In this document: piece after piece, positions 9,405 to 17,481 of the stretch
Position numbering within the stretch: position 1 is the first letter of the stretch
Layout: each line of letters begins with the position of its first letter
Program-made: the position numbers and the translations under genes
The notes under the pieces: model-generated
Database searches by the model: none
Told to the model about the DNA's origin: nothing
Seen by the model: the letters and a program-made list of their open reading frames with translations, nothing else
Assembly (NCBI GenBank): GCA_904846145.1
Contig: CAJGZL010000001.1
Coordinates: 3,038,001-3,102,000 of the forward strand
Origin: Psychrobacter immobilis
GTDB taxonomy: Bacteria > Pseudomonadota > Gammaproteobacteria > Pseudomonadales > Moraxellaceae
Reading direction: 5' to 3'
Length of the DNA stretch: 64,000 nucleotides

Positions 9405-9450
9405 TTGATATACTTTAATAAGTATAGTAACATGTACTATTAATTGTACA
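9405..9450 (+). promoter_or_regulatory. yefM-yoeB promoter and TGTACA operator pair
   Basis: TTGATA (9405-9410) and TAACAT (9428-9433), 17 bp apart, form a fair sigma70 promoter. Overlapping and following the -10 are TGTACT (9433-9438) and TGTACA (9445-9450), 12 bp apart centre to centre. That is the core motif and spacing described for the E. coli YefM-YoeB operator, so autorepression by the YefM-YoeB complex is likely. Confidence 0.65.
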
Positions 9451-9466
9451 AGTATTGGAGTCTATT

Positions 9467-9775
9467 ATGAGAGTAATTAATTTTTCAGAAGCAAGAAAAC
9501 ATCTCAAGTTAGTTTTAGATACGGTAAACGATGATGCAGATGCAACTATCGTAACCCGTCGTGATGCTAACGATGCAGTATTTATGTCATTAGACTACTA
9601 CAACAGTTTGATGGAAACCGTTTATTTGTTGAAGTCTCCTGCTAACGCCGCTCATCTAGCAAAGTCTATTGCTCAATATGAGTCTGGTAAAACGGTAATT
9701 CGTAGTTTAATTGAGCCTAAAGATGATGGCATTAGTAGTGATGAAGATGCTAACGAAAATACTGAGAACGCATAA
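9467..9775 (+). CDS. yefM: Antitoxin of the YefM/Phd family
   Basis: A 102-residue antitoxin that would neutralise YoeB and repress its own operon. The N-terminal half (MRVINFSEARKHL, VTRRDANDAVFMSLDYYNSL) is the YefM/Phd DNA-binding fold. The acidic C-terminal part (about residues 70-102) is the expected disordered toxin-binding tail and is longer than in E. coli YefM (83 residues). I chose the ATG at 9467, preceded by TTGGAG six bases upstream. An in-frame TTG at 9455 falls inside that ribosome site. yoeB starts 31 bp downstream. The pair sits between acnD and prpF, which are normally adjacent. Confidence 0.88.
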   Translation: MRVINFSEARKHLKLVLDTVNDDADATIVTRRDANDAVFMSLDYYNSLMETVYLLKSPANAAHLAKSIAQYESGKTVIRSLIEPKDDGISSDEDANENTENA

Positions 9776-9806
9776 TAGTAGGTACTACAACCATAAGTAG
9801 AAAAAT

Positions 9807-10067
9807 ATGAGTGTACATTTAGCTTGGACAGATGAGGCTTGGAAAGATTACGTCTATTGGCAAACTCAAGATAAGAAAACTTTAAAACGTATTAATAAGC
9901 TTTTAACGGAGTGTATACGTACTCCCTTTGATGGTATTGGCAAACCTGAACCGTTAAGAGAAAATTTGTCAGGTTATTGGTCACGGCGTATCGACGAAGC
10001 AAATCGTTTGATTTATGCAGTCGATGCTGATTATTTGACGGTTATATCTTGTCGTTATCATTATTGA
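9807..10067 (+). CDS. yoeB: YoeB-family ribosome-dependent mRNA endonuclease toxin
   Basis: An 86-residue RelE/YoeB-fold toxin; family members cleave mRNA at the ribosomal A site. The typical YoeB features are present: N-terminal LAWTDEAWKDYVYWQ, central GIGKPEPLRENLSGYWSRRI with the catalytic Glu/Arg region, and a terminal CRYHY in which the penultimate His and last Tyr match the catalytic pair of E. coli YoeB. It follows yefM by 31 bp and is surely co-transcribed with it. All expected active-site residues appear intact, so the toxin is probably functional. Confidence 0.92.
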   Translation: MSVHLAWTDEAWKDYVYWQTQDKKTLKRINKLLTECIRTPFDGIGKPEPLRENLSGYWSRRIDEANRLIYAVDADYLTVISCRYHY

Positions 10068-10096
10068 AAATTCTATATACATACATATTTTACTTT

Positions 10097-10249
10097 CTAC
10101 CCAAACTTAAAAGGTTCAACCTTACCAGCGGCAACTTCTGCTTGAGCAATTAATAGCTGACGTACAAATTCATAAGACAAATCAGGATTATCTTGCATAA
10201 TTCGCTTAATTTTTGCCGAGTTTTCATTTTGCTTTTCATTAATAGTCAT
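10097..10249 (-). CDS. Small hypothetical protein (50 aa), antitoxin-like C-terminus
   Basis: Minus-strand ATG at 10249 to TAG at 10097 gives 50 residues starting MTINEKQNEN and ending AAGKVEPFKFG. It is convergent with yoeB and divergent from prpF. The helical, charged sequence and the AGKVEPF end recall small type II antitoxin tails, but no toxin gene accompanies it. A weak AGAG lies upstream. It may be an orphan antitoxin remnant or a real small protein; the family is not recognised. Confidence 0.45.
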   Translation of the reverse strand: MTINEKQNENSAKIKRIMQDNPDLSYEFVRQLLIAQAEVAAGKVEPFKFG

Positions 10250-10336
10250 GGCGCGCTCTATCTTTGTATTACTTATATCATTCTATACTACCAGTAATAT
10301 TACCAACAAATTTAAATACATAAAGGATCTTCTACA

Positions 10337-11560
10337 ATGACTCAAGCAAAATTCGCCCCACAAATCTCCGTACCTGCTACCTACATGCGCGGCGGTACTT
10401 CAAAAGGCACTTTCTTTAAACTCTCTGACTTACCAGAGCGTTGCCAAGTCGCAGGCGAGTCGCGTGATAGCTTCTTATTAAAGGTTATTGGTAGCCCTGA
10501 CCCTTATGGTAAGCAAATCGACGGCTTAGGAAATGGCAGTTCTAGCACTTCTAAGACAGTAATCTTATCAGCGTCTGAAAAGGACGATCACGATGTCAAT
10601 TATCTGTTTGGACAAGTCAATATTGCCAAACCGATGATAGATTGGGCAGGTAATTGCGGTAACTTAACGGCTGCGGTTGGCGCTTGTACGATTAATATGG
10701 GCTTAGTTGATTCAAAGAAAATTACAGATAGTGCAGACAGTGGTATCTGTGAAGTGCGCATTTGGCAAGAGAATATTAGTAAAACGATTATTGCGCATGT
10801 GCCCGTGTATCAAGATGACAACGGTAAGGTGCAAGTGCAAGAAACAGGTGACTTTGAACTCGATGGCGTGACCTTCTCTGCTGCTGAGGTCAAAATTGAA
10901 TTTATTGATCCAGTGGATTCATCGAGCGACATGTTCCCAACCAACAACTTAGTCGATGATTTTGATGTCTCAGGTTGTGGTCTTAAAACTGAGAGCGTCA
11001 AAGCCACCTTTATTAGCGCAGGCATCCCCACCATCTTTATAAAAGCAGAGGACTTAGGATTTACTGGTACTGAGTTGCAAGGTGATATTAATAGCGATAG
11101 TGAGCTACTTAGCAAACTTGAGAAAATCCGTGCGCGTGGTGGTGTCGCTATGGGTTTATTTAACGACGAGAGTGAAGCACAAACCAGTCAGCATATTCCT
11201 AAGATTGCTTGGATTGCTCCAGCAGCGAGTTATACGGCCTCTAGTGGTAGCGAAGTCTCTGCAAACGATATCGATCTCGTTGTACGCGCGATGAGTATGG
11301 GGCAATTACATCACGCGATGATGGGTACGGCAGCGGTCGCTATTGCCGCATCAGCAACTACCCAAGGTACGTTAGTTAACCAAGCTGCTGGCGCTGGCAA
11401 GCTTAATGAAGTTCGTTTTGGTCATCCGTCTGGTACATTGTTAGTCGGTGGTAAGACCGAACAAGTCGATGGCCGCTGGCAAGCCAAAAAAGTATCGATG
11501 AGCCGCTCAGCGCGCCGTATCATGGTCGGTGAAGTGTTTGTACCAGCGGATTGTTTTTAA
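10337..11560 (+). CDS. prpF: 2-methylaconitate cis-trans isomerase
   Basis: PrpF isomerises the 2-methylaconitate made by AcnD so that it can be rehydrated to 2-methylisocitrate. The 407-residue protein has the diaminopimelate-epimerase-like fold of the family. The opening TYMRGGTSKG is the family signature. Lys73 (SSSTSK) and Cys107 (WAGNCGN) fall at the positions proposed as catalytic in Shewanella PrpF. An AAGGA site precedes the ATG. It is separated from acnD by a terminator, yefM-yoeB and a small minus-strand ORF, so it probably needs its own promoter. Its end overlaps the convergent YdcZ-type gene by 4 bp. Confidence 0.93.
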   Translation: MTQAKFAPQISVPATYMRGGTSKGTFFKLSDLPERCQVAGESRDSFLLKVIGSPDPYGKQIDGLGNGSSSTSKTVILSASEKDDHDVNYLFGQVNIAKPMIDWAGNCGNLTAAVGACTINMGLVDSKKITDSADSGICEVRIWQENISKTIIAHVPVYQDDNGKVQVQETGDFELDGVTFSAAEVKIEFIDPVDSSSDMFPTNNLVDDFDVSGCGLKTESVKATFISAGIPTIFIKAEDLGFTGTELQGDINSDSELLSKLEKIRARGGVAMGLFNDESEAQTSQHIPKIAWIAPAASYTASSGSEVSANDIDLVVRAMSMGQLHHAMMGTAAVAIAASATTQGTLVNQAAGAGKLNEVRFGHPSGTLLVGGKTEQVDGRWQAKKVSMSRSARRIMVGEVFVPADCF

Positions 11561-12021
11561 CCGTTAACTCTCGTCTCACCATATATCATTAACATCCCGC
11601 CTATAGTGACTAAGGCTAAGCCAGCGATTTTATAGATATCTATCGCTTTAACCGCTAAGCCAAACAAGCCCGTTTGGCTTAGAATAAGGGCAAAATACAT
11701 TTGTCCAAGAAACACCCAAAGCAGTGTATTACCTGCGCCTATCTTTGGCGCAGCGATAAACATGAATAAGATATAAAAGCTGCCCAAAAATCCTGGCAAC
11801 CACATCCACCACGTCGCGTTTTCAATCATTGGCGGCTTGATACCGCCACTCATCACATACGACAGCACTAAAGAAGCTAATGCACCTCCTAAGTATAAAT
11901 AAAAGGTAGATTGTATTTGAGAGGCTTGTGTACTTTCTCGAAAAGCATTGACGATGGCCAGTTGCAGCGGAACAATAGCACCACCTAAAAGGCTGATTAA
12001 GACGTAAGGAAGTATTTTCAA
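11557..12021 (-). CDS. YdcZ (DUF606)-family small DMT transporter
   Basis: A 154-residue inner-membrane protein with about five hydrophobic helices. The pattern ISLLGGAIVPLQLAIVNA at the start, and WWMWLPGFLGSFYI and GAGNTLLWVFLGQMYFALI in the middle, is typical of the YdcZ/DUF606 family of small drug/metabolite-type transporters, whose substrates are unknown. It lies convergent with prpF and overlaps it by 4 bp at the stop codons. No operon partner is visible. Confidence 0.8.
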   Translation of the reverse strand: MKILPYVLISLLGGAIVPLQLAIVNAFRESTQASQIQSTFYLYLGGALASLVLSYVMSGGIKPPMIENATWWMWLPGFLGSFYILFMFIAAPKIGAGNTLLWVFLGQMYFALILSQTGLFGLAVKAIDIYKIAGLALVTIGGMLMIYGETRVNG

Positions 12022-12144
12022 ATGACTGCCCCAAAATGAAATAAAAAATGTCTCTATACAATACTAAATAATACTAAACTTTATTTCAATTATTTAATAT
12101 AAATAAGATTTAGTGAAATATTAATACCCATGAGTTAAGCGTTT

Positions 12145-13998
12145 ATGCCAACACCTCCGCAATCACGCCATTTGCAATTAGATAAAAAACCGCCACTTAA
12201 AAAAACGGAGCGGCGGGCATTATTGTGGGATATTCTCAAAAAGCTTGCTGTCTTTGCCGCGCCTTATAAAATCTTAATCATTGCAACACTGATATTAACG
12301 GTACTTGGTTCCTTTACCGCACAGGTCAATGCCTTTGTGCTGCGCTATGCGGTTGATACTTTGACCGAAATTGCTACCCTTGCCGACCCTTGGGAAGCAG
12401 GCTTGCGGATGCTGACGATCATCAGCGTCGTGCTATTATCAAAAGAGATACTATCGATATTTATCTCTTTTGGGCAGCGATTTTATGGCGAAAAGATTCG
12501 TATTAATCTATCGCGTGATTTATCCCAGCGGATTATTGAGCGTATATTGACCTATCGGATGGCTTTTTATACTAGCTCTGAGAATGATAGCGGCAAGCTG
12601 CAAACGCGTATTGATTATGGCGTAAGTAGCTTGACTAGCCTCGTGCAAAACTTCTTTATCGATATGCTGCCGCTATTTGCCAGCGCTATTGTTTCCTTGA
12701 TTATTATGTTCTCAACCAACTTTTGGATCGGTCTAGTTGGTCTTATCATGGTACCGATCTACTTCTTTATCAGTCAAAAACAAGCTAGGCGTCTGCAAGG
12801 GTTTCGCCGTGAGATGCGCGGCTTTCGCGAGGCAAAAAGTGGCTTGGTTATTTCCTTAATCAACTCCATTAGCGTGGTTAAGTCATTCGTCCGTGAATCT
12901 ATCGAAGCCGATAAACACTTGAAAATTCAGCGTGAAATGACCGATAATCAGCTGCGTATTCGTAGTATTGGTTTTATTTATGACGCGATAAAGACTTTTA
13001 TTGAACAAATAGGCGTGGTGGTGATTATCGTGCTGACGTCCTATTTTGTATTAAAAGGCCAGATGACCATCGGGATGATTTTATTCCATGTCTTGCTTTT
13101 CCAAAACGTCGCCGCCCCTATTCGTCAATTGCATCGTATTTATGACCAAATCAATAACGCCTTAACCTATGCCGAAGGGTTTTTTGAGATATTAGATGAT
13201 GACGCGCAAGTTGAAAACATAGAGGGCATCAGTAGCGATAATCTAAAAGGTCATATCGAGCTGAAAAATGTAGATTTTACTTATCCTAATGGTACAAAAG
13301 CACTAGAAGACGTCAGCTTTACCATTAAGCCTAATCGTATTACCGCCTTAGTTGGTCTATCAGGTGCTGGTAAAAGCACCATTATCAGCTTATTAGTCAA
13401 GTTTTATCAGCCAGACTCAGGCACGATATGCTTGGATGGTCATGACTTAGCAGATTGTGATACGCATGAGCTACGTGGGCGTATTGGTCTCGTCTTACAG
13501 AGTAATCATATCTTCTCAGGCACTATTAGCGAAAATATCCGCTACGGTGATATCAATGCGACTGAGGAAGACATCATTATCGCCGCCAAAAAAGCCTCTA
13601 TTCACGAGCAGATTACTCAATTACCAAAAGGTTATGAGAGTACGGCAAAATCGCTGTCAGGTGGTCAACAGCAGCGTATCGCGCTGGCAAGGATGTTCCT
13701 AAAGGATCCGCCGATTGTATTCTTGGATGAGCCAACCGCTAGCCTTGATGCGATCGCCAGTCAACAAGTCAAGAAAAGCTTAGATCTGATTAAAAAAGAT
13801 CGTACGGTCATTATGGTCTCGCACAATATCGCCCAGATTATTGATGCGGATGATTTAGTAGTGATAGAGCATGGCCGTGTGGTTGAGACAGGTACGCATG
13901 AAGCGCTATATGCTAGACGTGGTAAATACTATGAGATCTTTAGCGCGATGTCAGATAGCTTAAATTTAGATAAGATTAGTCAGACTATAAATGGTTAA
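12145..13998 (+). CDS. ABC exporter, fused permease and ATPase
   Basis: A 617-residue half-transporter with one transmembrane domain (about residues 35-320, six helices) fused to one nucleotide-binding domain (about 355-600). It likely acts as a homodimer. The ATPase has a Walker A (GLSGAGKST, about 404-412), a Q-loop (LVLQSNHIFSG), the signature LSGGQQQR, a Walker B (IVFLDEPTA) and an H-loop (MVSHN), all intact. The overall pattern fits MsbA/multidrug-type exporters, but the substrate cannot be told. It lies between prpF and prpD, where it has no obvious role in the methylcitrate cycle. Confidence 0.88.
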   Translation: MPTPPQSRHLQLDKKPPLKKTERRALLWDILKKLAVFAAPYKILIIATLILTVLGSFTAQVNAFVLRYAVDTLTEIATLADPWEAGLRMLTIISVVLLSKEILSIFISFGQRFYGEKIRINLSRDLSQRIIERILTYRMAFYTSSENDSGKLQTRIDYGVSSLTSLVQNFFIDMLPLFASAIVSLIIMFSTNFWIGLVGLIMVPIYFFISQKQARRLQGFRREMRGFREAKSGLVISLINSISVVKSFVRESIEADKHLKIQREMTDNQLRIRSIGFIYDAIKTFIEQIGVVVIIVLTSYFVLKGQMTIGMILFHVLLFQNVAAPIRQLHRIYDQINNALTYAEGFFEILDDDAQVENIEGISSDNLKGHIELKNVDFTYPNGTKALEDVSFTIKPNRITALVGLSGAGKSTIISLLVKFYQPDSGTICLDGHDLADCDTHELRGRIGLVLQSNHIFSGTISENIRYGDINATEEDIIIAAKKASIHEQITQLPKGYESTAKSLSGGQQQRIALARMFLKDPPIVFLDEPTASLDAIASQQVKKSLDLIKKDRTVIMVSHNIAQIIDADDLVVIEHGRVVETGTHEALYARRGKYYEIFSAMSDSLNLDKISQTING

Positions 13999-14102
13999 GA
14001 CTTTTTAAAAAGTGAAAAAGTGCTGATATTCCTAAATATCGTTATAATAGTCCACTTTACCGTCATTGATCCCCCTATTCCATTGCTAGAAGTGTCTGAA
14101 TT

Positions 14103-14720
14103 ATGAGCACCCAATTTTCTATAAAAACCTTTGATGAGCTGACCTCAATCGACATCTATCACATCTTAAAAGCGCGCTCGCAAGTATTCGTCGTTGAGCA
14201 AAACTGCGCGTATCAAGATATGGATGAGGTCGATTTTGATTGTCTGCATCTAGTCGCTCATAGTAACGAAGCGCTGGTCGGCTACTGTCGCATTCTCCCG
14301 CCCGATATCAATACCATGCGCTCCAATCTGTCTGTAGCCGATGGCTCAGTCAGTGGCCCTATAATGCCAGCGATTAGTCGCGTGCTAGTATTACAGCAGT
14401 ACAGAGGACAAGGGCTGGCACGTCAAATCATGATGCAAGCTATCGCCTATTGTCATAAAAAGTACGGTAAGAAAAAGCCTATTATCATCTCCGCCCAGAC
14501 TTATCTCATAAACTTTTATCAATCCTTAGGTTTCGTTCCTGAAGGTGAATACTACCAGATGGATGGTATCGAACACGTTAAGATGATCTTGGGTATCGCC
14601 AAAAAAGTCAAAGTCAAAAAAGAGCCATCAGGATCATCAGGCGTAGCTACTACATTAAATATCTTATTATTGATATTAGGTATAGCCTTTATTGCAGGGT
14701 TAATCTACTTGATGACTTGA
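14103..14720 (+). CDS. ElaA-type GNAT acetyltransferase with C-terminal membrane anchor
   Basis: A 205-residue protein. Residues 1-160 match the ElaA-like GNAT fold (FDELTSIDIYHILKARSQVF, VEQNCAYQDMDEVD), with the acetyl-CoA-binding loop RGQGLAR at 101-107 and YQSLGF near the end of the domain. ElaA proteins normally stop at about 150 residues. Here a Lys-rich linker (160-176) and a hydrophobic helix (about 182-205) follow, which would tether the enzyme to the inner membrane. The acetyl acceptor is unknown. The preceding intergenic region holds a TATAAT-like box at 14043. Confidence 0.8.
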   Translation: MSTQFSIKTFDELTSIDIYHILKARSQVFVVEQNCAYQDMDEVDFDCLHLVAHSNEALVGYCRILPPDINTMRSNLSVADGSVSGPIMPAISRVLVLQQYRGQGLARQIMMQAIAYCHKKYGKKKPIIISAQTYLINFYQSLGFVPEGEYYQMDGIEHVKMILGIAKKVKVKKEPSGSSGVATTLNILLLILGIAFIAGLIYLMT

Positions 14721-14938
14721 AATTTGTGATTGCACTTCATTTGTTAATCTAAGAATCTATTCATTAGACCGATACTTAAGACCCGTACTTAAAAAGATAA
14801 TCATTATAAAACCTGCCTAAAGCCATAAGCGTTTTACACTACTCTACTGATGTTTGACTTTGATTATGCTACTTTTAATTATGTTATTGTTAATAAGGTA
14901 GTTTTAACCATTTTACGCTCAAGGATGAGGAGATTACG

Positions 14939-16453
14939 ATGTCAAATACCCAAAGCGTGACCGTAGAGAGCAATGTACGTCCAGAGTACGATGTTGAGAT
15001 TCAAAAGATTGCCGATTATGTGCTCAATTATTCTATCGATGATGCAGATAACAGTGCTGATGCTTGGAATACGGCTCGTTATTGTCTGATGGATACTATT
15101 GGTTGTGGCCTATTAGCGCTACGTTTTCCAGAATGCACTAAGCATTTAGGCCCTAATTGCGTCGATCAAATCACCCCAAATGGTGCGCGGGTACCAGGTA
15201 CTTCTTATAGACTTGACCCTATAAAAGCTGCTTTTGATATCGGCTGTATGGTACGTTGGCTTGATTATAATGACACTTGGCTGGCGGCAGAATGGGGTCA
15301 CCCATCCGATAATCTCGGTGGTATCTTGGCAGTAGCAGATTTTATTAGTCAAAGTAATATTAGCAAAGGCCATTCGCCACTAATCATGCGCGATGTGCTA
15401 GAGGCCATGATTATGGCGCATGAGATTCAAGGCGTCTTGGCACTAGAGAACTCCTTTAACCGCGTAGGCTTGGATCATGTGTTTTTGGTAAAACTCGCCT
15501 CAACCGCTGTAGTGGCAAAACTCTATAATTTATCGCGCGAACGTATCATGGCAGCGATATCACAAGCACTCGTTGATGGTCAGGCACTGCGTACTTACCG
15601 CCATGCGCCTAATGCCGGTAGTCGCAAGTCTTGGGCAGCAGGGGACGCTACCAGTCGCGCAGTACGCTTAGTCGATATCACCTGCCGTGGTGAGATGGGG
15701 ATACCTGGCGCACTGACAGCGGCGCAATGGGGGTTTTATGATGTGCTATACAGCCATACCAATAAGGATCTAGCGCTCAAGCCCGAATCAGAACGACGAT
15801 TTACTTTTCAGCGCGAGTTTGGCAGCTATGTGATGGAAAATATCTTATTTAAGCTGAGCTTCCCAGCGGAGTTCCATGCGCAGACCGCTTGTGAGGCGGC
15901 AGTTATTCTATATCCTCACGTAGATGATCGACTCAGTGAGATTGACAAAATAATTCTAACCACCCATGAGTCGGCTATCCGTATTATCTCCAAAGAGGGA
16001 GAGCTTAATAATCCTGCTGATCGGGATCACTGCTTACAGTACATGGTCGCCGTCGCGCTACTAACGGGCGATTTAATGGCAGAGAATTACGAGGATGATT
16101 ATCATGAGCAGCATCACATCTTAATCGATGGATTACGCCGCAAGATGATAGTGGAAGAAGACGCCAGCTATACCAAAGACTATCATGACCCTAAAAAACG
16201 CTCGATTGCTAACGCGATACAGGTATTCTTTAAGGATGGTACTAGTACAGACAAAGTCGCTATCGAATATCCCATTGGTCACAAACGCCGCCGTGCTGAG
16301 GGCATCCCTGTATTACAGGCAAAGTTCCAATCCAGTCTAGCCACTCGCTTTGTCGAAGGACGTTGTGAGGAGATTATCGCTTTGTGTGATGATCAAACGC
16401 TGCTTGAGCAAACACCTGTTAATGAGTTTATGGATATGTTTGTGACCAACTAA
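14939..16453 (+). CDS. prpD: 2-methylcitrate dehydratase, cofactor-independent PrpD type
   Basis: PrpD dehydrates 2-methylcitrate to 2-methylaconitate without an iron-sulfur cluster. The 504-residue MmgE/PrpD-family protein has the conserved segments [39 protein letters not shown] and [16 protein letters not shown], which form the active site in this family. Length is normal (about 480-500). A GAGGAG site precedes the ATG. It lies 3.4 kb from prpF, separated by unrelated genes. As acnD and prpF are also present, the cell carries both alternative dehydration routes. A strong bidirectional terminator follows. Confidence 0.93.
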   Translation: MSNTQSVTVESNVRPEYDVEIQKIADYVLNYSIDDADNSADAWNTARYCLMDTIGCGLLALRFPECTKHLGPNCVDQITPNGARVPGTSYRLDPIKAAFDIGCMVRWLDYNDTWLAAEWGHPSDNLGGILAVADFISQSNISKGHSPLIMRDVLEAMIMAHEIQGVLALENSFNRVGLDHVFLVKLASTAVVAKLYNLSRERIMAAISQALVDGQALRTYRHAPNAGSRKSWAAGDATSRAVRLVDITCRGEMGIPGALTAAQWGFYDVLYSHTNKDLALKPESERRFTFQREFGSYVMENILFKLSFPAEFHAQTACEAAVILYPHVDDRLSEIDKIILTTHESAIRIISKEGELNNPADRDHCLQYMVAVALLTGDLMAENYEDDYHEQHHILIDGLRRKMIVEEDASYTKDYHDPKKRSIANAIQVFFKDGTSTDKVAIEYPIGHKRRRAEGIPVLQAKFQSSLATRFVEGRCEEIIALCDDQTLLEQTPVNEFMDMFVTN

Positions 16454-16479
16454 ATTATTTATGTTTTCTTAATTCATAA

Positions 16480-16516
16480 AAAAGGGTCTGCTATTAATAA
16501 CAGACCCTTTTCGCTT
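16480..16516. terminator. Bidirectional terminator between prpD and the SDR gene
   Basis: An 11-bp perfect stem (AAAAGGGTCTG/CAGACCCTTTT, 16480-16490 with 16501-16511) has a 10-nt loop and A/T tails on both sides. It serves the two convergent genes. Confidence 0.85.
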
Positions 16517-16552
16517 TTTTGCTTTCAATCAGTTAGCTTTTAAACTTATCTA

Positions 16553-17308
16553 CTACCAAGGTATAGATTCCCCTGCCCAATCGACAAAGCTGCCTGTCTG
16601 ATCGGCGCTCATACCAGACAGCACTTCTAATAAGCACTCAGCGCTGTAGGCTGGCGAGAATAGATGACCATCTGCGACATTAGACTGAAAAGGCGCGGAT
16701 AGCTGGGTATTAACGGTACCAGGTTGCATGACCACGATACAGACTTCTTTTAAGGAGCGACCCCATTCTATGCTGAGGTTTTTCATACCCATATTGAGCG
16801 CCGCTTTGCTCATCCGATAGCTATACCAGCCGCCAATTTGATTATCACTAATACTGCCTACTCGTGCTGAGATAGTGGCAAATATCGCAGGATGCGCGTT
16901 ACTGCGCTCGGATTTGGCTAATAATGGCTTGACATGCTTAGCGATAAGCAGCCCTGCTAAGGCATTGACTTGCATATTTTGCATAAAAAATTCAGTCTCG
17001 ACTTGACGCAGTGCCTTTTCAGGTTGCGACTGTTCGGTATGTAATAGTCCCACACAATTGACGACCCAATCGATATGATCGCTGTGCTTTTTAATCTCGT
17101 CTATGGCTTGCTTGATACTCTCTTCACTACTGACATCCATAGGTAACCAATGCAGATTATCTGCTTCGATGTCTGGTACATTTCGATAGTAAGTTGCAAA
17201 CACTTTGTTGTCTTTATTAGTGATAATCTGCTCGACCATAGCGCGTCCGATACCGCCGATACCACCGATAATGAGGTAGGTTTTTTTAGTTAGCTTTGAA
17301 GTTGTCAT
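16553..17308 (-). CDS. Short-chain dehydrogenase/reductase (SDR), C-factor-like
   Basis: A 251-residue classical SDR. The Rossmann nucleotide-binding motif is GGIGGIG (about residues 14-20), the structural motif is NCVG, and the catalytic YxxxK is visible as YSYRMSK. The spacing and the MNMGMKNLSIEWGR region resemble the C-factor/CsgA-like group. Substrate unknown. I chose the ATG at 17308, which has AAGGAG five bases upstream. A GTG two codons earlier overlaps that ribosome site and is less likely. It is convergent with prpD. Confidence 0.85.
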   Translation of the reverse strand: MTTSKLTKKTYLIIGGIGGIGRAMVEQIITNKDNKVFATYYRNVPDIEADNLHWLPMDVSSEESIKQAIDEIKKHSDHIDWVVNCVGLLHTEQSQPEKALRQVETEFFMQNMQVNALAGLLIAKHVKPLLAKSERSNAHPAIFATISARVGSISDNQIGGWYSYRMSKAALNMGMKNLSIEWGRSLKEVCIVVMQPGTVNTQLSAPFQSNVADGHLFSPAYSAECLLEVLSGMSADQTGSFVDWAGESIPW

Positions 17309-17423
17309 AATCACTCCTTATCTAGACTTTTTATTAATAGTGACCTTAACCATAGCAAATCTTTATCAATAATGATGTTATTGATAAGTTTTTAAATCTC
17401 TTTTTAATCAAATGGTAGTGCAT

Positions 17424-17452
17424 AAAAAAGCCGCCTCTAATAGCGACTTTTA
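17424..17452 (-). terminator. Intrinsic terminator after the nucleobase permease gene
   Basis: On the minus strand AAAAGTCGC pairs with GCGGCTTTT (one mismatch) around an 8-nt loop and ends in six Ts, 30 bp after the permease stop codon. Confidence 0.65.
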
Positions 17453-17481
17453 TTATTTATTATTCTTGGTTTTTATAAAAC

